From NCBI GenBank assembly GCA_030490835.1, contig CM059971.1, positions 44,874,012-44,938,011 on the forward strand: a stretch of DNA of 64,000 bases, read 5' to 3'. The translations under genes and the position numbers were made by a program. The stretch is from Annona cherimola (lineage: Eukaryota > Streptophyta > Magnoliopsida > Magnoliales > Annonaceae). Each line of letters begins with the position of its first letter. Position 1 is the first letter of the stretch. The notes beneath the pieces are model-generated. The model worked only from the letters and a program-made list of their open reading frames with translations. It was not told where the DNA came from and made no database searches. Below, in pieces: positions 34,229 to 45,529 of this stretch.

Positions 34229-34290
34229 GTATATAGATAAGTCCCGGGATTCCACCGAGCGCGCCATGGAATGGCCCGGGATCCCAGGAT
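32591..34290 (+). repeat. Tandem array: 16 GC-rich cores in TA-rich spacers
   Basis: Sixteen GC-rich cores of about 35 bp start near 32591, 32687, 32791, 32898, 33015, 33114, 33233, 33335, 33456, 33561, 33668, 33795, 33896, 34005, 34115 and 34241. The period is about 97-127 bp. The consensus begins GGCCCCGGGGTCCCGGGATC and ends CCCCGGGTGCGCCA. It contains the palindromes CCCCGGGG and CCCGGG. Spacers are (TA)n with short tags (GTAAAGCG, GTTAAGGG, GTTAAGCG) before a TTTTATGA word. Tags recur in a three-unit order, giving a higher-order period near 333 bp (33335 to 33668 to 34005). The tyrosine- and isoleucine-rich frames here are by-products. Confidence 0.92.
34197..34225. repeat. (AAT)n microsatellite
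   Basis: About nine AAT trinucleotides in the spacer between the last two cores of the GC-core array. Confidence 0.9.
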
Positions 34291-34448
34291 AAGTTTCCTT
34301 ATAAAAAAAAAAGTCACCAGAGTATCCCGGGATAAGTTTTCTTATTAAAAAAAAAAGTGTCATCAGAGGATCCCGAGATAATATATATACATACATATAT
34401 ATATATATAAAGCCTCAAAAATATATATATTATACATATATATTAAAA

Positions 34449-34920
34449 GGCATCCAAAAATGAATATTTTATTTTCTAAAATTATATAGATGTCCCGCGG
34501 GCATCCAAAAATTAATATTTTGTTTTCTAAAATTATATATGTATCCTGCGGGCATCCAAAAATTAATATTTTGTTTTCTAAAATTATATATGTGTCCCGC
34601 GGGCATCCAAAAATGAATATTTTGTTTTCTAAAAATATATAGATGTCCCGCGAGCATCCAAAAATGAATATTTTGTTTTCTAAAAATATATAGATGTCCC
34701 GCGGGCATCCAAAAAATGAATATTTTATTTTCTAAAAATATATAGATGTCCCGCGGGTATCCAAAAATGAATATTTTATTTTCTAAAAATATATAGATGT
34801 CCCGCGGGCATCCAAAAATGAATATTTTATTTTCTAAAATTATATAGATGGCCCGCGGGCATCCAAAAATGAATATTTTGTTTTCTAAAAATATATATGT
34901 GCCCCACGGGCCTTCAAAAA
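34449..34920 (+). repeat. Tandem array of ~51-bp units
   Basis: Nine or ten head-to-tail copies with starts near 34449, 34500, 34552, 34603, 34654, 34705, 34757, 34808 and 34860. Each has GCATCCAAAAATGAATATTT, TTTTCTAAA, an ATATATAGATG stretch and TCCCGCGGG. Copies are well conserved. The unit shares CCGCGG with the upstream hairpin but is otherwise unrelated to the GC-core array. Confidence 0.92.
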
Positions 34921-35033
34921 AAATATTTTGTCCGACGGGCCCCCCAAAAAAATATATTTTATTTTCACATATATATCTTAGAGACTTTCAAATATATATA
35001 CATATGTATATTATAAAAAAAATCATATACTTC

Positions 35034-35090
35034 TCCCCGAGTAAATACTCTCCAGACAGTGGGCTAAGTTGATATACGGGTGAATGACCT
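35034..35090 (+). repeat. Fourth, distant copy of the 60-bp block
   Basis: CTCCCCGAGTAAATACTCTC, then CAGTGGGCTAAGTTGATATA and CGGGTGAATGAC match the order of words in the three blocks at 32098-32465. It is in the same orientation. Confidence 0.65.
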
Positions 35091-35094
35091 CTTT

Positions 35095-35445
35095 TCTCAA
35101 ACCAAGCCTTAATAAGCCCCAAGATTCTTCAACCCGAGCCTTAATAGGCCTAAAACCTCCAGTAAGCCCAAGACGGCTCAAAAACCCTCCTACAAATCCA
35201 CTTGGGTCCAAAATTCTCCAACAAACCACTTGGGCTCAAAACTCTTCAACAATCCCAAGATGACATAAAACTTCCAGTAAGCCCAAGATGACTCAAAACT
35301 CTTCAAAGAAGCCCAAGATGGCTCAAAACTCTTCAAAGAAACCCAAGATGGCTCAAAATCCTTCAACAAGCCCTCTTGAGCCCAAAATCCCTCAACAAGC
35401 CCAGTTGGGCCCAAACCTCCTCAAATGGTCAAAGTTGACCCAAAA
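35095..35445. repeat. ~30-bp imperfect repeats
   Basis: Repeated words AAGCCCAAGATGGCTCAAAA, CTCTTCAAAGAA and CTTCAACAAGCCC recur about every 30-33 bases, about ten times. The minus-strand frames 35190-35414 and 35023-35229 translate this repeat and are not genes. Confidence 0.8.
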
Positions 35446-35494
35446 ATACTTTTAAAATTTGGTCGAATCCATTTCTTGGTAAAACCACCCAATT

Positions 35495-35620
35495 ATTCAA
35501 TCCAGAGACTGAATGTGGGAGACGCTGATTTCTTGTACAAGTACAGAAACTGAAAGCGGGACACGCTGGTCTGCTGTGTAAATCCAGAAGCTAAGAGCGC
35601 ACTTAGTTTTCTGTGTAGGG
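35495..35620 (+). repeat. Three ~45-bp imperfect repeats
   Basis: Three related units: CCAGAGACTGAATGTGGGAG with ACGCTGATTTCTTGTACAAG, then ACAGAAACTGAAAGCGGGAC with ACGCTGGTCTGCTGTGTAAA, then CCAGAAGCTAAGAGCGCAC with TTTTCTGTGTA. Confidence 0.7.
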
Positions 35621-35695
35621 TCACTAGTGTAGCCGACGGGCCCCTCACTAGTTCCCAAACCGAGTCATCGCTGGTCGACGGGCTAAGCGTAAACT

Positions 35696-35800
35696 CACAT
35701 TTAAGTCATGGCGCGTGGCGTCATGTACCTCACATTTAAGTTATGGCGCGTGGCGTCATATACTTCACATTCGAGTCACGGCGCGGGGCGAAGTGTACTC
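35696..35800 (+). repeat. Three tandem 35-bp repeats
   Basis: Copies start at 35696, 35731 and 35766. Each has CACATTTAAGT, ATGGCGCGTGGCG and TCAT-TAC. They lie before a T-rich segment and an AATAAGAATAAGCA run (35886-35900) that could serve as a polyadenylation signal. Confidence 0.9.
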
Positions 35801-36089
35801 ACTTATCTTTATATTTTTGTTAAACACGATTTTTCGTGCATTTGTAAAGACGTAGAAAGATCTTCTATGCATTTCATTATTATTTCAATAAGAATAAGCA
35901 TTTTTTATGGACTATTGTATTCAGCTCTTTTAATCAAGGGTTTTCTTGTTGGAGATGTAAAATCAAAATGTGGAACACAATGCAAAATATTTCTGTGATA
36001 TACTTTTCGGACTCGGTTAAAGAATTAGATGCTTTAAAATTTTGCTGGGGAATTAATTAAGCATTTATTTTCAAAGCCGCAAGAAAACA
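35801..36089. other. Unassigned segment after the 35-bp repeats
   Basis: No gene recognised. It contains an AATAAGAATAAG run near 35888 and, at about 36038, AAAATTTTGCTGGGGAA. It ends at a T-rich run before the next LTR fragment. Confidence 0.4.
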
Positions 36090-37881
36090 AATTTTTTTTT
36101 AACTAGATAATTTTTTACGAGGCCGGAACACTTATACCTCTAAAGTGGACCTAGTTCATTGTGCACTATGATCATAGACATGCTAGCATACTTTTCAAGG
36201 ATAGACAATTTGAACTAAAATTTCCAACACAATTTTAATAAAGCAATATTCAAGTCAATTAGCAAGAATTATAGGAGTGGTCATCCTTAAATAATTCAAA
36301 AGCATTTAAATAAAACAAGTTGCAATTTATTATCGATAATTGAGAAAGTAACTTTTCAAGGGTTGTGTTTGCTTACTTGTGATAGCTTCAACTTTTTCCT
36401 TTCACCTTCTCTTTTACCTAGATAAATAAAAATGATATCTTATCCATGTTCTTGAAATTACAATTGCTTGCATGCCTTAGGGTTTTCCAACCCAATGAAT
36501 TTACATCAGGCTAACTTAAACCAATTCTTTTATCCAAGTTTGGTGTCATCTTTTCCAATTCACATATTGGTGTAACTTATGATTCTAATCATAACCATTC
36601 TTTCCATTTTGATACCCTTGTTTAGGGTAAGTTTTCAAGTTCATTTATAACAATTAAGTTTAACTCAATATATTAAAATTTAACACTTCTTTTTTATCAT
36701 TCAACACCCATACTTTGCATTCCCACATTGGTGTTCATTCAAGGCATTTATTTATAAGTTAGAGCTACTAATTTCAATTTCAAATTTTTGAAATTTTATA
36801 CTTTTCCTTAAAACAGCCCTATACTTTCTCATTTTGCTACATTTTCTTTTATTTTTCATCTTAGCTAAGGATACATGAAATACTAAAATCAACCATCATT
36901 CTTGTTATCCATACCCTTTATTTGCACTCTTTAATTACACATATATCATATGATAATCAAGTTGACATCAAACAGAATTGTCTACTCAAATTTTGCTTAG
37001 TTTAGACACTCATTTACACATTTATTAAGGTACAACCAAGCAATTAAAATTCCTTCACTAATTTGTTCAAACTAGAATTTTTTTCCACCTATTGTTGGAC
37101 ATCCCCATCAACATATGTGTATAAAATAGAATTTTAAATTTCACCCTAAACAATTTGGGCTTCCCTTACTCCTTCCATAAGTGATGTATTTCACACCTAT
37201 AATTACCCACATACATCCTTGTTTAATCAAGTATCATTTTCACTTAAAATGGATGAAAATTTACCAAGTTACCAATCCATAATTCCACCCAACTATGGTT
37301 CATTATGTAAGCTTGGAATTATATCACACCAAAACAACTCAACTAATCAATACACAATAAGTGTTCAAAATAGATATATATTTCTGGATTTAAATTAAAT
37401 TTTAGCATGATTACCTTATTCATAGCAACCCTAAATCACTTATATCACTTCCCTAAAACTTGAAGCAAAAATTTCTACTCATTTAACATTTATTGAACAT
37501 ATTAAGGGCTGTGTAAATCATCCATTTAATATTCATAAATGAGCCAAATTTATGAGACATCACTTGAGTAAGGAAACCTTTAAATTATCAAAATAAAAAC
37601 ATGCATAAGCCACCTCCTTGTGATATTATTGTTGCCTTCTCCTTGCCCTAGTTGAATTTTCTTCTTCTTCCCTTTTTTTTTCCTTTCTTCCTCCTTGGTT
37701 GGACATCCCTTTGCTGAATTTTTTCTTTCAAAATTACTGTTGTCCAAAATGTTCAAGCTACCCCCCACATTTTCCCTTTTATGTTGCTGCATTTATCCTT
37801 TAATTTTCACATCATTTTATGCTTAAAAATTATGTTATTTATCCTCATATGTGTTATCGCATTTTCACCCATATACTGCTA

Positions 37882-37929
<48 letters not shown>

Positions 37930-38135
37930 AACAGCTGGGCAAAATCTGCACCCATCTCCATGCAATCATGTCCACACATCAGCTGTCATTTTGATTTTTT
38001 TCAACATGAAAAGCTACCCAATCTCAGCAAGTAGATAGTGGTTAGCACAAAGTGAAAATAAGTAAAATTCTAGATGCACATGTTGTGATCAGGATAAGAC
38101 ATATGGGTCCAAATACCTACTCCCAAGATCGTAAG
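36090..38135 (-). mobile_element. Chromovirus LTR fragment, minus orientation
   Basis: No gene. The text at 36275-36440 (GGTCATCCTTAAATAATTC, then GCTTACTTGTGATAGC and CTTTTACCTAGATAAAT) aligns with 1600-1700 and 61540-61640 of the long LTRs. Most of the rest is diverged AT-rich sequence. A (TA)n run lies at 37889-37925. Both LTR ends appear to be missing. It is continuous in the ancestral sequence with 45530 once solo LTR F is removed. Confidence 0.6.
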
Positions 38136-38140
38136 CATAT

Positions 38141-41100
38141 TGTGAAACCCCAACCTAAGGAGGATTCAATTTGTGCATTGAACATGTACAAGTGACTATA
38201 TATGATTAAATGGAATTTTTGAATGATTTTAGGCTTTTATGATATTTTGCAATTAGGGTTCAATTAAGAAGGGTGATTAAAAATTTAATCGTCGGAGCCC
38301 AATGTGAGTCAAGGTGACTAAAGGGGTATAATGAGGATTAAAACATGCTAATGTGGCATGAATGTTTAGTTTAATTTTCATGATTTAATTAATGGAGATT
38401 AAAGTGGAAATTATAGAATTATGTTGGAAAAACATAGAAAATTCAGAACTCAACGCCTATAAGGCGAAATAAAGTGAAATTTGACAGAGAAGTTGATGAT
38501 GGGCATGATATTATGAAATTATTGGATTATGAAAATCCTTAATGAAATTAGAGTGATGATTTATTGATCATATCTCAAATCCAACCGTTAACTTCAAACG
38601 GCTATAACTTGAGCTAGGAAAATTGGATTGAAATGAAATGTGAAACGGTTGAATGAAATTATGAGATACACATTTTGGAAGGTTTGGATTAAGAAAATTA
38701 TGTTGGAAAAATATCTGAATTGGAAAAGGTGTATATGGTTAACTTTTGCACCTCAAGAGTACCATGCATTAAATGCTAGAGTACATGGAATTAATACAAT
38801 TTTTAATGGACCAAATAGGTGTCAAATGCAGGTTCAATGCAGGTATTTTATGCATAATTAAAAAATGAAAAATTCCATGAATTATCCATGCATTAATGTC
38901 CACATTTAAGGGGCTAAGGAGAGCTCAAACTAGCATAGACAAGGGTGGAAATGCATGGACGTTTTAAGGTGCTATTTCTGGATTTTTTTAATTTTTTATT
39001 TTATAAATAATGCACACATATAGCTGAAATGTTGGGAAACATAAATGAGCATTTAATTATGTTAAAAAAATCCAAGAAAAATCGTGAATTGCAGCTGCCA
39101 TGAAAGGTGAAAAAAATGGACAACTTGTTTCATGCAAATGATGTCCAAATGATGTGCTGATTGCCACCATTTTTACTAAATATTTTAATGCCAAATTAAT
39201 GCATGAATTAAAGGATAATTAGGTATATAATTTACCCTTAAATTAGGGTTGAAAAAAAATGATGAAAAATCTGGATAAATGAAGGCAGAAATGGACGTGA
39301 CCAAAGGGGACAGCTGCAGGGTTGAGATTGAGCAGAATTTTGGATTTTAAAAAAAAGGTAAAAAGTGAATTTACTTGGTTGTAAATTTACCAGAACATAA
39401 GGGGAGATAAGCATGCATTCAATGGTGTGGAAAATCATCTCCAAAAGTGGGGCCCATAGCTGGAAAATCCAGCACTATAGGAGGCATGCACGTTCACATG
39501 GATTGATCTTTGGAAATTCTTCTAAGTGTTGAAATTCCATCTCCCCAAGGCAGCCCTCATGTCCAGAACCTAGCCCAGCTAAAAGGAAGGAAAGTAGAAG
39601 AAAAAGAAGGAAAAAAGGGAGAAGAAATCCATCCCAAGTGTTTAGGGTTTGGTGCTCATAAATTAAGTAAGTTCATGTGTTGATTTGAGTTGTTCATCTT
39701 GAGTTTTAAACTCCAAAATTTGAATATGAAATTAATGCTTAAATACTCTCTAAGTAATGGTTTAATATGCCCTTGGATTGAATATGGAATGGGTATTAAG
39801 GTATATGCATGAATTTCCATGTTTTGGATGGTGGAAATGAAGTTTAGAGTGGGTATTGAGTTGAAAAATTCAACTTGATAAAATCCAAATCCCCATGAAA
39901 AGTTGCTATATTGAATGAATGATATGTTTAGTCTATGAATCATATTTTAATGAATTATTTTTGTTGATTTAAGCCTAAGATATGAATTTTAGAAACTATG
40001 GAATGCAAAGTGACGTATATGACCCGATTTCTTCACTTAGTTGCTAAAAAGGGTATGGAAATGGGATTGCATGCTTTATGAAAGCTATGTAGGGTAAAAT
40101 ATCCTAGGTTTATGGTATTATTGATGCCCAAAAGGATTTGGGAAGATAAGCCCCAAATCTGATTTTTATAGATTTATGAAACGATGTCTAAACGAAGTGA
40201 AAATGGGACCCGAAATGGGCAAACAACTTGCTGTTTTGAAGGGTATTAATTTATGAATATTAAACATGTGATAATACCCTGAATTTGTATTAAGAAAATT
40301 GGGATTAATTTCTGAAAATTCGGATTTATATAACTGTTTAGGGTTATGTGTCAAAAGACACATTAAATGGGTGAAAAATGGGTTCCAAAGTTGCTTTTTG
40401 GAAACCTATGATTAGTGGATTTAAATTCCACAAAAATACCCTAAGTAAAGTAATAATTAAGAGTAATTATCATGCTGAATTAGTGTCCAAGTTGCTGACT
40501 TAGAAAATTTGACGAAATATATAATGTATGTGTTGCCAAAAGGGCATATGTGAAGGAATAGATATGCATGAATGATAAATGATTTGTGTAATGTGATTTT
40601 CCGCAAAAATGCATGAAAATATGATAAATTTTGTGAAACTATTGCTGTTTAGAATTTCATGATGTTAATCTCAAATTTTGGGATTAATTAATGAGACTTA
40701 AGGCAACAATGGGTGCTTAAAATGAGCAACAATGTGTGAATTTTGGAAAATAAGTGAAAAATGGCTTAAGGAAGGTAATGAGCCATTAAATAATAATTAT
40801 TGGATGATTATTATGTGATTGAATGATTACCCTACTTAGGGGACTAAATATGATATGTAATAGCCCATGTAGTGCACAAGTATATGTTGTACGGGCATAA
40901 CGACTTGAGAAGTCGAAGGTTAATGAAAATGGGTTGGAAAACTGAGTTGAATGCAAGCAAAGGAAATATATGAATGTTATATCATTCTTATATGTATAGG
41001 AAAAGGCAAAGGGATAAGCGAAACGGAAAGCTAAGCAAGCGAGGTAAGGAAGCAGCTTTCTAAATGAGTTTTGTTTTAAATGTTTTCCAAGTTGTTTAAG

Positions 41101-44100
41101 GATGGCCATTCCTTGTCTATATGAGTATTGAAATATTTATTTCTATTGAAATAAATAATCGCTCACTATTTCACAATTATGCTATACGATGTTTCATTGA
41201 AATAATGTTAAAGAGGGATGGTACAAATAATTCTCTACATGAGAATGACAAGTTCCATGTGTAAGGAGGTATATAATGCCGGGGTGACTAAAAGACATGC
41301 TTGGAATGGAAATCAAGTAGGCTAGTCGAGGTAGTAAGTGGACAAGGAGTCCCCCTTGACGTTGCCAAGTCGATAGGTCCGACGCTAAGGATGGAAAGGA
41401 TCATGTCATGGAAAAATGTTTCCCGTGTTAGCGTACCCTCACATGAAGGATAACGTCATCAATGGAAATGATGAATTTGCACATCCAATGTTTATGAATG
41501 ATTTATGAAAAGGTTTTTGCTCCACAAGTAGTTGATCACTTGTTAAGTGTCTCTACTGAAGGGAGAAAAATGCTTTTAAGTAAATATGCCTTCAAAATGA
41601 ATTGCCTGCAAAATATACAGCTTGCTTATTGAGTTTCGACTCACGTTTTCGTTTTTCAAACCCATAGACAGGTGAAAAAAGAAACTTGGCAAAGGAGCAT
41701 GAGCTATCCATTGAAGAAATGAGAAAAACATTATAAGCTTCATGTTTATGAAAAACTTATGTTGAATGATTATAAATTTACCTTGATGTTTTATGTTAAC
41801 ATCTATAATGATACATGTAGTGACATCTGATTTATGAGATGGTTTGAAATATGTTATGAAAATCATCTCTCATTATGACATTATTGGATGGAAATGACTC
41901 AGATATGCATGAAATGAACACATGAGGAATTAAACTCCTATGAAAATATATTTAATTGGATAAATAACCGTTAAAACCTGTCGTGTGACTGGGCAATTGT
42001 GAAACCCGCAATCCTAGAATAACACAGATTTTTGTACTGGTTTTTATGATAAATAAAATTCATGAAATATATTATATTTGGAAATGTGTGTACTAGAGAT
42101 TAAAATAATGCAATTAAGAATTTAACCCACGTGAATAGTGCACATGAATAGTAACTAAGGATTAAAACACGTGATTAAGAGTTAATCACTTGGATTAACT
42201 TAATCACAAAAAGACAAAATAGGAATTTAATCACTACAAGACAAAATAGCATTACTTTTTATTATTTTAATACAAATTTGGATTTTAGTGAAAAAATAGA
42301 AAAAATTTCATAATTTGCAATCCGGGCGTCGGAATTCAATGAAATTTTTTATGGATGGTTAAAAATTCATGATGAACATGATGAATGGATCAAGATGTGA
42401 TGAAAATCACAAATCAAAGGTCAAGATGAAACATCAAATGAAGATCGAAAAAGTAGCTTACCTTTTTAATTAAATCCACTTTTGACTTTTTAATAAATAA
42501 ATAATAAAAAAAATAAAAAATTAAATGTAAATGAAGCTGGAGCAGGGGCATGGCAGGCTAGGGTGGGTGGAATTTTGACCAAGATCAACGGTCCATGATC
42601 ATCATCATCTTAAATCAACGACTAGGATTTATTTAGCCTAAATTAATTAATTTAAAAAATTAAAAAATCAAGGAAAAATAGGGCTGCATATGGTGGGCTG
42701 GAGCAGGCCTAGGGTGGCTGCACAAAGCTCCATGCATTTTTAAAAATTATAAAAAAATACATTTTTATAATTAAATACCTCAAGCAAGGGGGTAAAATCC
42801 AATTTGATGAAAAATCAAAAACTATAAATAGGGGGCAAGGTGAGAACGACCAAAGGAACTCCAAGCTTGAAAAATTCAAGCATTCCCACCCTCAAACACG
42901 TTTTTGGCCTTTAGAGAAAGAAGGAGAAAGTCGGAGAGAAAAAGTGCGAAAAAAGAGGCGTATCTCCACTTCGGGTAAGTGATTTCTACCCAAATTTCTT
43001 TTGAATATTAATTAGGATAAAAATATGCTTATATAATTCCTAAGCATGAGAAAATAAGTATAGATATAATTCTTAATTAGAATTATGCCAAAACATCAAA
43101 AATTTGGAGCGAAGATGGAGCATTCAGGAAGATAGCATATGATATGTGAAAATAATGCTCCAAAATTTATAAATAATGATTTGGGATATATGAATATGAT
43201 AAATATGATGTTGGAATGATGATATATTAATTTCATGATTTTTGGAATTAAGGATTATGGTTAAGTGAATTTCTGTTGATTTTTTAGTAGATGGAGAAAA
43301 TAATTTATTTAGCCAAGTAAATGATGATAAATTCAAGATGTATGAAATTTTTCATGATATACTAAGTATAAGCTATGTCATGGTATTTTTTTATTTTTGG
43401 AAAAAATGTCAATTTTTGGAACCCATGAACAGTAACCACGTCTCTGTGAGCAGTAACTGCTACAGTGATTGCTACAGTAGACAACGTGATTTTGGAGAAA
43501 TTTTGAGATTAATATTTAAATATAAGGATGGAATTTTTAAGGATTTATGGATAAAAAATTCATATAAGGAAATAATGATCAAGTATTATTGAGGAAAATA
43601 AGGTCATAAATGAATATAACATATGCATGATAAAGTATGTATATCTTTTTCACTTGTATTGGAAAAGGAGAGGAAAGGATAAAGGATTCAGACTGAAGCA
43701 AAATAGAGGTAAGCAAGCAAACTTTTTTAAAAATAATTTTTATATGTTTTATATTGCAATCATGGAATATGTCGGAATTGCTTTATTATAAGCAAATCCA
43801 TATGGAAGTATGGAGAAATGTTGAGATATGTGGGAATTGCTTTATCATAAGCAAATCCTTATGAAAATGAGGAGAAAGGTGGAAATGGTTGCATTATAAT
43901 GGAAAAGGAAAAATTTTGATTTCCAAATAATATTTGGTTTTATCGAATGAATTTAAAATGATTTATTAAAATGTTTTGAAACGGATTTAAGGAAGGCCAA
44001 CTGATAATTGATTTAAATGAAGATTTTTAAGGTAATGACCAAAGGATCATACAAGCTTACCTACATATAGAAGTAACTCATGTATCATGTGAACAAAGAA

Positions 44101-45524
44101 TATGATATCATATAAAAAAATGAATTATGCATTGGTATATCCTTTGTTCATGAAAAACCTAGAAATGGGAAGAAAAGCGTTTGCAAAATCTTTTGTCTTT
44201 AGATATTAAAATGTTTTCAAAATTGTTTTACCGCTCAAAAATTATTTAAAAACATTTTAGCAAGGTTTTGAAATTACTATTTCTCAAATATTTCCTTCAA
44301 ATATTTTAAATGATTTAGAAATGTGTTATTTAAATTTTTTCAAAATTATTTAAGGTTGGTCATCCTTACAAAATATTTTTATTAACTTGTTAACTTGGGT
44401 TGTGCCAAGTTTTCCAGTTAGAAAAGGGAATACAGGCCGAGGTCTGTACTATTTTGAAATGACATGCTAGCATCAAGTTTTAAAAAGGAAAAGTCACAGA
44501 CTAGGGTCAGTGGAGTTTTATAAAAAGCATGCTAGCATAAGAATATGGAGAAAGAAATTTGCTCGTGAGTTATGTACTACGTCTACTGTAGAGGATATGC
44601 AGACCGGACACAGTTGCAAGATGGGCCCCTCTACATAGGCCAAGTCGCTTCCAAAGGAAAAATGTCGGCAGCACCCTCCCTGAAATGGGAGAAGAACACG
44701 GATAACTGCCTGGCTCGTGAGTTATCAAATGAAATAGTTTCTCTCCTAAGGAGGAAAGGGTGATCACTTGGTAAGTGTCACCTACCAGACGGACAAAAAC
44801 ATATTGCATGATGCATATGCTTGTTTTAAAAAGGTTTTATGGAAAATGTTTTAAGGACATGAGAATGTCCTTGGAGAAAGGAAGTTTCATGAAAAATATT
44901 TTTATGTTCATGGAAAAGAGGTTTAGATGTTAAGTTTGCAAGCATATGTTTTATGAAAGGTTTTATGAAAAGGTTTCCACTGGTTGACAGTAGATCACTT
45001 GATAAGTGTCTACTATTAAACGGGAGAAATGCATTTAAATGGAAAAACGCTTGCTTACTGAGTTTCGACTCACGTTTTGCTTTTCAAACCATAGATAGGT
45101 ACAACATAGGCCAAGAAGGAAAGGAAAAAGAAGGTATGAAGAAAATTTTATGATATGCTGATCTGTATATGGTATGAATGAACATATGGTAAGGAGTTTT
45201 CAAATTATGTATGTATGAAATGATCAGATTAAAATAACCTGTATTGTACAAAAACAAGTATGAATGATATCAATGATAATTGAAATTTGATGATAAGTAT
45301 GTGTCTTTATGTGATGAAAGAAAAAAAAAATTGGACGAGATCAAATTAAGTACCCACCGCATGATCAGGGTAACAATCCTGATTCACACTTACCAATCGA
45401 CAAGATCTTGGAGTAAGGACAAATGCGACGCCTCGGTTCGGGGTGCCACAACAACAATCCTGGTCACATTTACCAGTCGAACGATCTTGAGGTAAGGTCG
45501 TGACGCTCGGGCTGGGGCATTACA
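38141..45524 (+). mobile_element. F: chromovirus solo LTR, split by G
   Basis: It starts TGTGAAACCCCAACCTAAGG at 38141 and ends GCTGGGGCATTACA at 45524, with perfect 5-bp duplication CATAT (38136-38140 and 45525-45529). After removing G the LTR is about 3.93 kb. It aligns with D's LTR in order, including the GC-rich block (41330-41460) and the tail (TTTACCAGTCGAACGATCTT, near 45466). No internal sequence or second LTR exists between the duplications, so it is a solo LTR. Confidence 0.92.
41998..45450 (+). mobile_element. G: chromovirus solo LTR inside F
   Basis: It runs from TGTGAAACCCGCAATCC (41998) to GGGGTGCCACA (45450), 3453 bp. F's text continues on both sides (GACTGGGCAA at its left, CAATCCTGGTCAC at its right). 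Flanks GCAAT (41993-41997) and ACAAC (45451-45455) would be a decayed 5-bp duplication. It is related to C's LTR: compare 42110-42400 with 23890-24180 and 42940-43000 with 23290-23340. The GC-rich block is at 44570-44720. No gene. Confidence 0.87.
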
Positions 45525-45529
45525 CATAT

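Noticed and set aside
32591..34290. Ribosomal DNA spacer with Pol I promoters (TATATATAGG before a G/C-rich run)
   Set aside because: The resemblance is to a short plant Pol I consensus only. No 18S, 5.8S or 25S sequence is present on either side, and TA-rich spacers make such matches frequent by chance.
33130..34317. Long Tyr/Ile-rich minus-strand frames
   Set aside because: They translate (TA)n spacers and GC cores of the tandem array; composition and periodicity explain them fully.
35620..35652. CACTA transposon terminus (two CACTAGT words)
   Set aside because: CACTAGT occurs twice within 30 bp, but there is no inverted partner, no 3-bp duplication and no transposase-like frame in the area.
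36030..36060. Athila/Tat primer site suggested by TTTTGCTGGGGAA
   Set aside because: The GGCGCCGTT part of that primer site is missing, so the match is too short to name.
44570..44809. Overlapping frames on both strands in LTR G
   Set aside because: They coincide with the GC-richer block common to all chromovirus LTRs in the window, which lacks stops by composition; frames are not conserved among copies.
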